Of a stretch of 64,000 bases of DNA, positions 55,827 through 64,000 are shown piece after piece. Made by a program: the position numbers and the translations under genes. Every line of letters starts with the position of its first letter. The stretch's first letter is position 1. Source of the DNA: JANWXD01 sp037446115 (lineage in GTDB: Bacteria > Acidobacteriota > Terriglobia > Bryobacterales > Bryobacteraceae); NCBI GenBank assembly GCA_037446115.1, contig JBBIJF010000002.1:124001-188000 (forward strand), read 5' to 3'. Below the pieces are notes generated by a model. It made no database searches, was not told the DNA's origin, and saw only the letters and a list, made by a program, of their open reading frames with translations.

Positions 55827-56261
55827 ATGAAACGGCGAAGACACAACCCGCAGGCCGGCGTCACCCTCATCGAGATGCTGGTCGTCGTGACCATCATCGC
55901 GCTGTTTGCCGCCCTCGTCGGACGCAATCTCTTCAAACAGTCCGACAAGGCCCGTGTCGCGGCAGCGCGTGCCCAGATCGAAATGTTCATGGGCGCCCTG
56001 AACCTTTACAAGCTCGATACAGGCTCGCTGCCCACCACCGAGCAGGGCCTGCAGGCTCTCTGGCGCCGCCCGCCCGACGTCCCCAACTGGGACGGCCCCT
56101 ATGTCGAGAAAGAAATTCCCCTCGACCCCTGGGGCCATCCCTACGTCTACCGCTTCCCCGGCGAGCACGGCGAGTTGCCCGACATCATCTCTTACGGCGC
56201 CGACGGCAAGCCGGGCGGCGAGGGCATCAACGCCGACATCGTGAGCTGGAAGAGCCAGTGA
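55827..56261 (+). CDS. gspG: Major pseudopilin GspG
   Basis: A 144-aa major pseudopilin. The prepilin cleavage site is G11|VTLIEM with Glu5 of the mature protein, followed by a hydrophobic N-terminal helix. The C-terminal calcium-binding type end IISYGADGKPGGEGINADIVSW matches GspG. Positively charged MKRRRHNPQAG leader is cut by a GspO/PilD peptidase that is not in the window. Confidence 0.95.
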   Translation: MKRRRHNPQAGVTLIEMLVVVTIIALFAALVGRNLFKQSDKARVAAARAQIEMFMGALNLYKLDTGSLPTTEQGLQALWRRPPDVPNWDGPYVEKEIPLDPWGHPYVYRFPGEHGELPDIISYGADGKPGGEGINADIVSWKSQ

Positions 56262-56761
56262 ACCGTTCGACCCCACTGCCCCTCTCCGGCGCCCGCGCGC
56301 ATCCACGGGCGGGCGTCACGCTGGTCGAGATGCTCATCGTCGTCGCCTTGGTCGGCCTCATGGTGGGCCTGGCTTTTCCCCGCATCTCAACCGGCGCGGA
56401 TTCGCTCCGCCTGACGGGCGCGGCGGACTCAATCGCGTCTCTGTTCAACGCCGCCCTGAACCGCGCCGAGCGCCGCGGGGAAGCACTGGAAATTGCAATT
56501 TTCCAGTCTTCCGGCCGCATCCAGGTGCGCTCCTCGGGGGGCTTTGAGAGCGACTACTCCCTCCCTGAGGGCGTTACTGTTCAAGCCGTCCTGCCCGCTC
56601 TGCCCGGTTCAACGGACGGCCCCCGGCGATTCCTCGTCCTCCCTGGAGGAACCGTCCCCGCGATCGCCGTCGAGCTAGCCAATCGCCGCGGCATGCGCCG
56701 CCTCGTCCGACTGGATCCGATCACCGGCGTGCCGCAAGTAGACCGTGTGGAGGGACCGTGA
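56258..56761 (+). CDS. gspH: Minor pseudopilin GspH
   Basis: A 167-aa minor pseudopilin with cleavage after G19 (G|VTLVEM) and the GspH-type body (FNAALNRAERRGEALEIAIF, YSLPEGVTVQ). GTG start at 56258 overlapping the gspG stop by 4 nt. It sits with gspI, J and K at the pseudopilus tip. Confidence 0.88.
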   Translation: MNRSTPLPLSGARAHPRAGVTLVEMLIVVALVGLMVGLAFPRISTGADSLRLTGAADSIASLFNAALNRAERRGEALEIAIFQSSGRIQVRSSGGFESDYSLPEGVTVQAVLPALPGSTDGPRRFLVLPGGTVPAIAVELANRRGMRRLVRLDPITGVPQVDRVEGP

Positions 56762-57171
56762 GAGCCCGTGGCTTCACCTTACTGGAAATGCTCGTCGCCA
56801 CACTCATCCTCGGCGTGGCCGTGGCGGGAGTTCTCTCCAACATCTCCGTCTCTCTGCGGACCGCCGCCAAGGTGACCGACTACGACCGTGCCGCTCTCAT
56901 CGCTCGCCGCAAAATGGAGGAGCTGCTCGCCGGGGCGCGCCTGCCCCGCTTTGCCGTCGCCGGCGGTCCGCTGGATCCGGCCACAGGACTGGAGGGGGGC
57001 TGGAGCGTCCGAATCGAGCCTTTCGAGGCCCCTGCTCAAGCCGGGCCGGGCAACCTTGTGCTGGACCGCCTTGTCCTGGACCTGTGGTGGAAACAAGGAT
57101 CGCGCACGCGCCGTGTGCAGCTGGAAGCCTTCCGCCGCTCACGGGTCGCGCCACCCGGAGCCCAGCCGTGA
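56758..57171 (+). CDS. gspI: Minor pseudopilin GspI
   Basis: A 137-aa minor pseudopilin with a very short leader, G5|FTLLEM, and the mature helix LVATLILGVAVAGVL. The GspI body is recognisable from LIARRKMEELLAGARLP. GTG start at 56758, overlapping gspH by 4 nt. GspI binds GspJ and GspK. Confidence 0.88.
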   Translation: MRARGFTLLEMLVATLILGVAVAGVLSNISVSLRTAAKVTDYDRAALIARRKMEELLAGARLPRFAVAGGPLDPATGLEGGWSVRIEPFEAPAQAGPGNLVLDRLVLDLWWKQGSRTRRVQLEAFRRSRVAPPGAQP

Positions 57172-57899
57172 AGTCTCGTTCCGGCGTCACCTTGCTCGAA
57201 TTACTCGTCGCCGTCTCCCTGCTGAGCCTGCTGACCGCGGGAGTCTTGGCAGCCCTCCGTCTCGGCATCAACGCGATGGCCAAGACCGGCGCCCGCCTCG
57301 CCGACAACCGTCGCGTCGCAGCCACCCAACACATCCTCGAGCAGCAAATCGCCGGTTTGATCCCGATCTTGGCGGAATGCAGCCCTCAGCCGGGGCAGCC
57401 CCCCATGCGCTTTCCATTTTTTCAGGGCGAGCCGCAGACCATGCGCTTCGTCTCTGCCTTTTCTCTCGGTGAAGCCTGGCGCGGCTATCCGCGGATCCTC
57501 GAGTTTCAGGTTATCCCCGGCTCGCCCGGCCAAGGTTTGCGCCTCGTGGTCAACGAGCGCCTGTACACCGGCGCTGCCTCTGCCGGCGCTTCCTGCCTCG
57601 GCATGGCGCCTGAGCCGGAAATCGGCCTCCCGGTGCCGCGCTTCGCGCCGGTCGAAATTGGTCCTTACTCCTTCGTCCTCGCGGATCGCCTGGCGTTCTG
57701 CCGGTTCGCTTACAAGGAGGAGCTGCCACCGCCGGCGCTGGAACGGTGGGTAGCCCGATGGACCAGGCCTCAGTGGCCTTCGGCCATTCGAATCGAAATG
57801 GCGCCCGTTGACGCCGGACCGGTCCGGTTGCAGCCGTTGACGCTCGTGGCCCCTGTGCGTATCACGCGTCTGGCGGCGGAGCTCTATGGGGATGACTAG
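57168..57899 (+). CDS. gspJ: Minor pseudopilin GspJ
   Basis: A 243-aa minor pseudopilin. The leader is MKSRSG|VTLLEL, with Glu5 and the helix LVAVSLLSLLTAGVLAAL. The body is long for GspJ and continues to ITRLAAELYGDD. The GTG start at 57168 overlaps gspI by 4 nt and the gspK start overlaps its end. Confidence 0.85.
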   Translation: MKSRSGVTLLELLVAVSLLSLLTAGVLAALRLGINAMAKTGARLADNRRVAATQHILEQQIAGLIPILAECSPQPGQPPMRFPFFQGEPQTMRFVSAFSLGEAWRGYPRILEFQVIPGSPGQGLRLVVNERLYTGAASAGASCLGMAPEPEIGLPVPRFAPVEIGPYSFVLADRLAFCRFAYKEELPPPALERWVARWTRPQWPSAIRIEMAPVDAGPVRLQPLTLVAPVRITRLAAELYGDD

Positions 57900-58851
57900 C
57901 CTAGGTCGCGCCGCAAAAGCGCAGGGCGCAGCCTTGCTGATCGTGCTCTGGCTTTCCGCCGCCCTGGCCGCCATTGCCTTTGCCCTGTCAGCGAAGGTGC
58001 GCGCGGAAGCAGAGCGCTCCGTAACCGCCTGGGAGGGCGTGCAGGCCTATTACCTGGCCACAGGCGCAGTCGAGCGGGCGCTCCTGCACATCCTGTGGGG
58101 ACCGCCTTACTACCAGCCTGGCACGATCTCGTTCCGCTTCAGCTTCCCCTCCGGCGAGGCCGTCGTTCACATCCTTCCTGAGGCGGGCAAGCTGAACCTC
58201 AACTTCGCTACTGCGGAGGAACTCGAGCGGCTCTTTGCGGCTCTCGGAGCAGATCCGGTTCGGGCCGCTGAAATCGCGCGGGCCGTCGTGGACTGGAGGA
58301 CGCCCGCTCCCCAGGGCCCGACGGTCTTCGATCATTATTACCTGGCGCTGGTTCCGTCTTTTCGCGCCCCCCATGCGTCATTTCAAGAGGTTGAAGAGTT
58401 GCTGCTGGTCAAAGGCATGACTCCGGAACTCTTTTACGGAATCATCGCACCCGGGCCGCAAGGCGCCTGGCTCGCCGCCGGCGGAGCTCGGGACTGCCTG
58501 AGCGTCTATTCGGCCGGCGGGACAGTGGACGTCAACACTGCTCATCCTGCTGTGTTCGCCGCCCTCGGATTTTTGCCCGGGCAAATCCAGGCTATCCTCG
58601 CCGCCCGGCCCATTCGCGATCCCGCGCAACTGCCGGCGCTCGGCTTGGCCGGACATCCCGCACTCGGACGCTTGCGCGTCGGTGGCGGCTCCATCGTCAC
58701 GCTGCGAGCCTCTGCCCGCCCCCGTCTGGCGTCGGGACAGCTTTCGGATCTCCGCCGCGGCGTCGCGGCCACCGTCAAACTCCTCGGCCCCGCCGGCGGC
58801 GACAAACCCTACCACGTGTTGCGCTGGTACGACAACGTATGGGAACCGTAG
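57886..58851 (+). CDS. gspK: Minor pseudopilin GspK
   Basis: A 321-aa tip pseudopilin. Its N-terminal G14|AALLIVLWLSAALA lacks Glu5, as GspK proteins do. The SAM-like domains are recognisable by GKLNLNFATAEELERLFAALG and TVDVNTAHPAVFAALG. It caps the pseudopilus and may bind the exported substrate. ATG 57886 or 57892 are both possible. Confidence 0.9.
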   Translation: MGMTSLGRAAKAQGAALLIVLWLSAALAAIAFALSAKVRAEAERSVTAWEGVQAYYLATGAVERALLHILWGPPYYQPGTISFRFSFPSGEAVVHILPEAGKLNLNFATAEELERLFAALGADPVRAAEIARAVVDWRTPAPQGPTVFDHYYLALVPSFRAPHASFQEVEELLLVKGMTPELFYGIIAPGPQGAWLAAGGARDCLSVYSAGGTVDVNTAHPAVFAALGFLPGQIQAILAARPIRDPAQLPALGLAGHPALGRLRVGGGSIVTLRASARPRLASGQLSDLRRGVAATVKLLGPAGGDKPYHVLRWYDNVWEP

Positions 58852-60158
58852 CCCTCGGAGGATTGCGCCGCATCCTGGCCGTGGGCACGGGTGTCGGCAT
58901 CTCGATCGGCGCCCGCACCCTTCAGGTCGTGGCCGCACGCCTCCGCCCTTCGGGCGCCGTGGTGCTCGGGCACACGGAGATCGCTTCCTTCCGCGAGCGG
59001 CCGGCGGCGGACTGGGGCGCCGAATACGCCGACTTCCTCCGCCGGCTGGGTTTAAGTCATTTAGCCGCCACGGCGCTGTTGCCCCGCAGCGAGGTCATCG
59101 TGCGCCAGCTCTGGCTGCCGGGCGTCTCCGACCGTGAGATGGCCTCTGCCATCCAGTACCAGATTGACGCCCTCCACCCCTACGGAGACGATGAGATCCA
59201 ATGCTCGTGGGTCCGGCTCGGACGCTCGCCCGCCGTGCTGGTGGGCATCGCCCGGCAGCCCGTGATCGAGCGTTACGCCGATCTGTTCACCGAAGCCGGC
59301 GTCAAGCTGTCCTCGCTGACCTTCTCCGCCGCGGTGTTTTATTCCGCCTTGCGCCTGTTCCCCGCGGTCTTGCCGGAAGGATTCGTCACCGTCCTGCCTC
59401 AGGAGGAAGCCGTGGAGGTCTACGGAGAGAGCAGAGCCCGCCCGGTGTTCTCGGCGCTGCTGGATCTCCCCGAGGACCGCGCCGCGGCTCTGGCGGCGGC
59501 CGAACTCCGTCTGGAGCCCGGGGTCGAGCCGTTGCCTTTGCCGGACCTGATCCCGGCGCCCCTGGCGAGGCCGGAGGGATTCGAGCTGCCGCGTTTCCTT
59601 TATGCCTACGCCGCCGCGTTCACCGCCGCCTGCCCCCGCCTTTCGCTGGCAGCGAATCTCCTGCCGCCGGAGCGGCGCAGCAGCAGTTCGAGGGCGGTGT
59701 TCGTCCCGACCGCCGCGCTTGCGACGATCCTGCTGCTGCTCGCCGCCGGCCTTGTAGCCCAGGCGCGAGTCCAGCAGCGGCGCCACCTGGAGGCCCTCGA
59801 ATCCGAGATCCGCCGTCTGGAGCCTCGCGCGGCTCAGGCCGCCGCCTTGGCCCGCACCGCCGAACAGCTCCGCGCCCGCATCCTGCTCCTCGACGAGCTG
59901 CGGCGCCGCACGCAAAAAGACCTGGATGCCATTCGCGAACTGACCCGCCTGCTGGAACCCCCGGCCTGGCTCAGCGCTCTCGAGCTCACGCGGGAGTCCG
60001 CAACCCTCAGCGGCGAGGCCGAGCAGGCTGCGGGGCTGCTGAAGACTCTCGACAGTTCCCCCTACTTTCGTAATTCGGAGTTCGTGATCCCCATCGCGCG
60101 CTCCGGTTCGATGGAGCTGTTCCGCATCCGCTCCGTACGGGAGGGCGCTGCACCATGA
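58839..60158 (+). CDS. gspL: Type II secretion assembly protein GspL (PilM/PilN-like)
   Basis: A 439-aa platform protein with a cytoplasmic actin-like PilM-type domain at about 10-275, one membrane helix at about 292-310 (TAALATILLLLAAGLVA), and a periplasmic coiled-coil plus ferredoxin-like PilN-type domain at about 312-438. It recruits GspE to the membrane. It overlaps gspK by 13 nt and gspM by 4 nt. Confidence 0.88.
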   Translation: MGTVALGGLRRILAVGTGVGISIGARTLQVVAARLRPSGAVVLGHTEIASFRERPAADWGAEYADFLRRLGLSHLAATALLPRSEVIVRQLWLPGVSDREMASAIQYQIDALHPYGDDEIQCSWVRLGRSPAVLVGIARQPVIERYADLFTEAGVKLSSLTFSAAVFYSALRLFPAVLPEGFVTVLPQEEAVEVYGESRARPVFSALLDLPEDRAAALAAAELRLEPGVEPLPLPDLIPAPLARPEGFELPRFLYAYAAAFTAACPRLSLAANLLPPERRSSSSRAVFVPTAALATILLLLAAGLVAQARVQQRRHLEALESEIRRLEPRAAQAAALARTAEQLRARILLLDELRRRTQKDLDAIRELTRLLEPPAWLSALELTRESATLSGEAEQAAGLLKTLDSSPYFRNSEFVIPIARSGSMELFRIRSVREGAAP

Positions 60159-60739
60159 AGCTCCAGGCGCGCGACAAGAGAGCCCTTGCGGTCTTGGCCG
60201 CGGCCGCGGCACTGATCACGGCGACGCGGGTTTTTCTGCTCGAGGACGCCTCCGCGGACACAACGCCGCCTGCCCAAGCCATTCCCCTCGCCGAGAAACA
60301 CCTCGAGAAGCTGCGCCGTCTGAGCGCTGGCCTCGGCGCGCAAGAGAAGCTCACCGCCGAAATCGCCCGCGAACTCGCCGCGCGCGAGCAAGGATTGATC
60401 CAGGCCGACACGCCGGCGCAGGCTCAGGCACAGCTCCTCCAGATCTTCCGCCGCGTGGCCTCGCGCCAGGCGCCGCCGATCGAAATCAAAACCGTGGAGA
60501 TGGGCCAGATCCGGCCGCTGGGCGCCGATTATGGAGAGCTCACCGTTCCCGTCACTTTCGAGTGCCGCATTGAACAGCTCCTGAACCTGCTGGCGGATTT
60601 GACCGCGCAGCCGGAGATTGTGGCCACCAGCGAACTCCGCATCACGGCCGGCGACGCCAAGCAGAAAACACTCAACGTGCGGCTCACGATCTCCGGCGTC
60701 GCCCCGCGCCGTCTGGTCCCGGAAAAGAAAGGTCTATGA
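60155..60739 (+). CDS. gspM: Type II secretion assembly protein GspM (PilO-like)
   Basis: A 194-aa platform protein. One N-terminal helix lies at about 11-28 (AVLAAAAALITATRVFL), then a coiled coil and a ferredoxin-like periplasmic domain ending LRITAGDAKQKTLNVRLTISG. Such proteins bind GspL. It overlaps both neighbours by 4 nt. Confidence 0.82.
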   Translation: MKLQARDKRALAVLAAAAALITATRVFLLEDASADTTPPAQAIPLAEKHLEKLRRLSAGLGAQEKLTAEIARELAAREQGLIQADTPAQAQAQLLQIFRRVASRQAPPIEIKTVEMGQIRPLGADYGELTVPVTFECRIEQLLNLLADLTAQPEIVATSELRITAGDAKQKTLNVRLTISGVAPRRLVPEKKGL

Positions 60740-61455
60740 GACGGAGGCTCCTGGTTCTGAACCTGATCTTGGCAGTGCTGGTTGTGGGCACCGCGTTCCG
60801 CCTGCGGCGCCAGTGGCTGGAAGGCCGCGAGCGCGTGCGCCAGGTGTTCCACGCAAAGGTGACCCCTGCGGCGCCTCCCAAGACGATCCGCCTTGAGCCG
60901 CCGCAGCCCCTGGCGGCCGCTTCCTACGCCGATGCAGCGCAAAAGCTGGTCTTTGCCAAGGACCGCAACCCCACCGTGGTCATCGAGCCGGAGCCCCCGA
61001 AAGTGATCCCCCCTTTGCCGGTCGCGCACGGAGTGGTCAACTTCGGCGACGGGCCCCTCGTGATCTTGAGCGAAAAACCGGGCGCGCCGCACAAAAGCTA
61101 CGCCCCCGGAGAAAAAGTCGGCGATTTCACGCTCCTGGCCGTCACCCGCGAGGACGTCGTCTTCGAGTGGGAGGGGGAAAAGATCCGCCGCAAGCTGGAA
61201 GAACTCATCGAGCGGCGCCCTCAGGAGACTCCGCCGGCCGCAGAGCAGCCTCCGCAGCCCGCGCCGGCGCAGGCCTCGCAAACCACAGTCGTCAATCCTT
61301 CGGCGGAGGAAGGCTTCGGGCCTTCCATTGGCAACGAGATTCGTGCGTGTTTGCCTGGCGACACCTCCCCACCGGGAACTGTCCGTGCGGGTATGCGCAA
61401 GGTGGTTACTCAAACCCCCTTCGGAAACGTGTGCCGGTGGGAGCCGGTGCAATAA
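60736..61455 (+). CDS. GspC/PilP-like periplasmic linker protein
   Basis: A 239-aa protein with an N-terminal helix at about 5-20 and a Pro-rich linker. A GspC homology-region-like beta domain follows (GVVNFGDGPLVILSEKPGAPHKSYAPGEKVGDFTLLAVTREDVVFEWEGEKIRR), then a Pro/Ala-rich linker and a C-terminal segment with TPFGNVCRW at 61414-61440. GspC links the platform to the secretin gate. The C-terminal motif is shared with the next gene and is not standard GspC. Confidence 0.72.
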   Translation: MRRRLLVLNLILAVLVVGTAFRLRRQWLEGRERVRQVFHAKVTPAAPPKTIRLEPPQPLAAASYADAAQKLVFAKDRNPTVVIEPEPPKVIPPLPVAHGVVNFGDGPLVILSEKPGAPHKSYAPGEKVGDFTLLAVTREDVVFEWEGEKIRRKLEELIERRPQETPPAAEQPPQPAPAQASQTTVVNPSAEEGFGPSIGNEIRACLPGDTSPPGTVRAGMRKVVTQTPFGNVCRWEPVQ

Positions 61456-61483
61456 GGATCAGGAAAAAGAAAGGAATCAAACC

Positions 61484-61915
61484 ATGGTGCTTCGAGTTGT
61501 TCTACTCAGCTTCGTCACGATGCTGACTTTGGCTGAGCAAAAGCCCCGGAAAGCGGGCGCCGGGCAGCCCTCCGCGGCCAAGGCCCCGGACGCATTTGAG
61601 AAGACCTTGCCGCTCGGAGCCAGAGAAACGGCTCCGGGAGAGTGGCGTTACACCGACGCGCAGGGCAAAACCTGGACCTACCGCCGGACGCCGTTCGGTT
61701 TCGTCAGGTCGGATGCCCAGGAGGAAAACACTGCCGTCGAGGCGCCCGCAGACCTGAAGGCCTTTGAGCAAGGCGACGAGATTCGCTTCGAACGCCCCAC
61801 TCCGTTCGGCATCGTCCGCTGGACGCGAAAGAAGACCGAACTGAACGACGTGGAGCGCGCGGCTTGGGAGCGCGAACAGAAGCGCCCGACCTCACGCGAG
61901 CATGCGGAACAGTGA
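61484..61915 (+). CDS. Exported protein with two TPFGxVR motifs, unknown function
   Basis: A 143-aa exported protein with an N-terminal hydrophobic signal (RVVLLSFVTMLTLA). It has two copies of a TPFG motif, TPFGFVR (61688-61708) and TPFGIVRW (61799-61822), preceded by aromatic strands (WTYRR and IRFERP). The same motif ends the preceding GspC-like protein. It lies directly upstream of gspD with 1 nt between, so it is probably an extra or accessory secretion protein; the family is not recognised. Confidence 0.7.
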   Translation: MVLRVVLLSFVTMLTLAEQKPRKAGAGQPSAAKAPDAFEKTLPLGARETAPGEWRYTDAQGKTWTYRRTPFGFVRSDAQEENTAVEAPADLKAFEQGDEIRFERPTPFGIVRWTRKKTELNDVERAAWEREQKRPTSREHAEQ

Positions 61916-61916
61916 G

Positions 61917-64000
61917 ATGACCGCGAACCGGATTCTGTGCCGCACCACCCTGAGCCTGCTGCTCGGCGCCTTCGTTGTCTTCGCCGCCCAGCAGAAGCAG
62001 CCGCCTCCGCCCCCGGGCCTCGGGCCGCGCGCGGCTCCCCCGCCCGTCGCCGAGCCCAAAGAGGTTCCGCAACCCCAGCAGCCGTCGCCTCAGGTCCAGC
62101 CCGCCAAGCCGGCGCCGGGGACCGCCGAACCCAAGCCCGCGCCCACAGAGCAGGCTCCGGTGACCCTGACTCCCGCCCCCTCGGGCGGCTTGGTGCTCAA
62201 CCTGCAAAATGCGTCACTGACGGAGGTCATTGACATCCTGGCGCGCCGCCTCCGGATCAACTATATCCTCGATCCGCGCGTCAAAGGCACCGTCACCCTC
62301 AATACCTACGGCGAGCTCAAGGAGGTGGACATCCGGGCCCTGCTCGATCTCATCCTCCGCATCAACGGCTTCGCCATGGTGCAAGTGGGTGAGATCCATC
62401 GCATCGTGCCTCTGCCGGAGCTGTCGCGCCAGCCGCTTCCGCCTGCCGTCAATCCCAAAAGCGTCCCAGAAAACGAGCAGATGGCGCTCAACCTGGTCTT
62501 TCTCAAGTACGCCGCCGTCGCCGACATGGCCAAGTTGCTCGACAAATTCCTGGGCGAAGGCGCCACCATGATCACCTACGAGCCGGCCAATCTGCTCCTG
62601 CTGCTGGACAACAACCGCAACATGCGGCGTACCATGGAACTGATCGCGCTCTTTGACAGCGACGTGCTCGTCAGCCAGCGCGTCCGTCTCTTTGAGGTCC
62701 AGCACGGCCGTCCCAGCGACGTCGCCAAAGAACTGGAGACCGTATTGCGGGGCGTCTCCCTCGGTGAAAAGGCGGGAGCCGTAAGATTCCTGCCCGTGGA
62801 CCGCATCAACACCATCATCGCCGTAGCCCCGAATCCAGGCGTTTTCGACCAGGTCGAGGCCTGGCTGAAGAAGCTCGACGTCCCTGCAAAGGTGACGGCG
62901 GGCACCACGCAGAACTACGTCTACCGGGTCAAATACGGACGCGCGGAGACACTGGCCGTGGCCATCATGCAGCTCTACCTCGGTTATTTCGGCTTCGGCG
63001 GCTTCGGAGGGTTTGGAGGCTTTGGGGGATTCGGTGCGACAGCCGGTTACCCGGGCTACTTCGGAGCCGGTGCCGTCTCTCCTTACGGAGCCTACGGTGC
63101 GTTTCCGGGAGGGTTCACCCCCGGCTTCGGCGTTCCCGGGGCATATGGTTTGGGCCCTTACGGCCCCGGCTACGGCTTCGCTCCCGCTCCGGGCGCAGTG
63201 CCCCGGACCGGTGCAGCCCCTGCCGTCGGCCAGCAGTCTGAGGCGGGCGCGGCAGCGCAGCAGGCGCCGCGCACCGCAGGCGCCACCCCCTTTGATCTGA
63301 CGGGCTCCTATCTCGGAGCCGGTTACGGCTACGGCTGGACTCTGCCTGAAGGATTTCCCAGAGTCGTTCCCAATCCCTTGGACAACTCCCTGCTGATTCA
63401 GGCCACGCCCCAGGAGTACGAGAAGATCTTGAATCTGCTCAAAGAGCTGGATGTGCCTCCGCGCCAGGTGCTCATCGAGGCCAAAATCTACGAGGTCTCG
63501 CTCACCGGCGCCTTCGCCAGCGGCGTCAGTGCCTTCCTGCAGAAACGAGGCGGCAGCGGACCCGGTTCCCCCAGCCTTGCCACCAATCTGTTGCAGGGTA
63601 CGACTTCGGTATCCGGTCTGACCCTCACGGCCGGCACGCTCGTCGGTCAGACCCGCGAGCTGCTTGCCTTCCTGTCGGCGCAGGAAGACACCCGGCGCGC
63701 CAAAGTTGTTTCCGCACCCAGCGTCATCGCCACTGACAGCATCCCTGCCAGCATCACGGTGGGCCAGGAAGTGCCGACCCTGACCTCGCAGGCTGTCACC
63801 GGCGCGCAGGTCGGCGGCAGCTCCTTGTTCGCCAACACGATCCAGAACCGCACGAGCGGCGTCACGCTGAACATCCTGGCCCACGTCAACCCGAGCGGCA
63901 TCGTCACGCTGGTCATCAACCAGGAGGTCAGCGCACCCGTGCCTCCCTCCGCCAATGCAGCCATCCAGTCCCCATCGTTCACGAAACGTACCGTCCAAAC
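61917..64000 (+). CDS. gspD: Type II secretion secretin GspD (3' end outside window)
   Basis: At least 694 residues of an outer-membrane secretin. A signal peptide covers about 1-24, followed by a Pro/Gln-rich linker to about 85. N0-N3 ring domains start with LVLNLQNASLTEVIDILARRL. The N3 part carries an unusual Gly/Phe/Tyr/Pro-rich insert (about residues 355-476). The conserved secretin core begins at VLIEAKIYEV and continues with RRAKVVSAPSVIATD and GQEVPTL. The frame is open to the window end, so the C-terminus is outside. It forms the outer-membrane gate. Confidence 0.92.
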   Translation, partial: MTANRILCRTTLSLLLGAFVVFAAQQKQPPPPPGLGPRAAPPPVAEPKEVPQPQQPSPQVQPAKPAPGTAEPKPAPTEQAPVTLTPAPSGGLVLNLQNASLTEVIDILARRLRINYILDPRVKGTVTLNTYGELKEVDIRALLDLILRINGFAMVQVGEIHRIVPLPELSRQPLPPAVNPKSVPENEQMALNLVFLKYAAVADMAKLLDKFLGEGATMITYEPANLLLLLDNNRNMRRTMELIALFDSDVLVSQRVRLFEVQHGRPSDVAKELETVLRGVSLGEKAGAVRFLPVDRINTIIAVAPNPGVFDQVEAWLKKLDVPAKVTAGTTQNYVYRVKYGRAETLAVAIMQLYLGYFGFGGFGGFGGFGGFGATAGYPGYFGAGAVSPYGAYGAFPGGFTPGFGVPGAYGLGPYGPGYGFAPAPGAVPRTGAAPAVGQQSEAGAAAQQAPRTAGATPFDLTGSYLGAGYGYGWTLPEGFPRVVPNPLDNSLLIQATPQEYEKILNLLKELDVPPRQVLIEAKIYEVSLTGAFASGVSAFLQKRGGSGPGSPSLATNLLQGTTSVSGLTLTAGTLVGQTRELLAFLSAQEDTRRAKVVSAPSVIATDSIPASITVGQEVPTLTSQAVTGAQVGGSSLFANTIQNRTSGVTLNILAHVNPSGIVTLVINQEVSAPVPPSANAAIQSPSFTKRTVQ
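62988..63031 (+). repeat. Gly-Phe coding tandem repeat inside gspD
   Basis: Imperfect 6- to 9-bp GGX-TTY units encode the GFGGFGGFGGFGGFG stretch at the start of the glycine-rich insert. It is coding, not a CRISPR or regulatory repeat, and its length may vary between strains by slippage. Confidence 0.6.

Noticed and set aside
62988..63031. Tandem repeat as a CRISPR or regulatory array
   Set aside because: Units of 6-9 bp are in frame within gspD and encode Gly-Phe; no spacers are present.

Overview
The window reads as chromosomal DNA of an acidobacterium of the Solibacter/Bryobacter type (Bryobacterales). The clearest clue is the subtilase at 40068-43328, which ends in the 'Solibacter C-terminal' domain (TIGR03437-type, with an NGVVNAAS signature). 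Supporting clues are a 1095-aa Oar-like TonB-dependent receptor with an N-terminal carboxypeptidase-regulatory domain, consistently high GC, frequent GTG/TTG starts and many Tat/Sec-exported proteins. The taxonomic call is inference from these families, not from rRNA. No insertion sequence, phage gene, CRISPR array or rRNA was seen.

Layout. 1-1354: FeoB tail and thioredoxin reductase. 1406-7157 (minus): exopolysaccharide block in the order polysaccharide deacetylase, a broken FemAB-like gene, O-antigen ligase, GT4 glycosyltransferase, AsnB-type amidotransferase. 7311-11453 (minus): a di-heme cytochrome c peroxidase behind a strong promoter overlapped by a perfect Fur-type box, then a GMC oxidoreductase coupled to an unknown protein. 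11597-14884 (minus): TonB-dependent receptor. 15729-19923: citrate synthase convergent with a korDABC 2-oxoacid:ferredoxin oxidoreductase operon. 20072-21547: groES alone with a consensus promoter, a Skp-like protein and a small membrane protein. 21569-24911 (minus): a Tat-exported DegT/DnrJ aminotransferase coupled to a PHP-like lipoprotein. 24973-29688: family-5 uracil-DNA glycosylase, TenA, purine permease, an AhbD-like radical SAM/SPASM protein and a small membrane protein. 29775-34671: catabolic block (UlaG-like hydrolase, two related MFS carriers, an amidohydrolase) with a palindromic operator. 34722-39958: small membrane protein, epimerase, phosphoribosyltransferase, WcaJ-type initiating sugar transferase, lactate permease. 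40068-43328: subtilase.

43399-50510: secG followed by tRNA-Leu(GAG), an NtrY/NtrX-type two-component pair, an FDP/ODP-like di-iron protein, initiator tRNA-Met, and folC-plsC, whose last codons run antisense into that tRNA. 50727-64000: YbaK-like deacylase, then one tightly packed operon with an ECF sigma factor, its zinc-finger anti-sigma factor, an unknown exported protein and a complete set of type II secretion genes gspE-F-G-H-I-J-K-L-M-C-like, an unknown exported protein, and gspD, which runs off the window. Most adjacent stops and starts in this operon overlap by 4 nt, so regulator and secretion machine are probably co-expressed.

Most notable observations: (i) the Fur-type box on the peroxidase promoter; (ii) a chimeric relic joining a FemAB-like N-terminus to a copy of the peroxidase C-terminus; (iii) the sigma/anti-sigma-headed secretion operon, with a Gly/Phe/Tyr-rich insert in the secretin and a TPFG motif shared by the two proteins before it; (iv) coupled gene pairs with an unknown or unusual exported partner. 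Nothing here is a proven new system; the secretion operon and the two coupled pairs are the best candidates.
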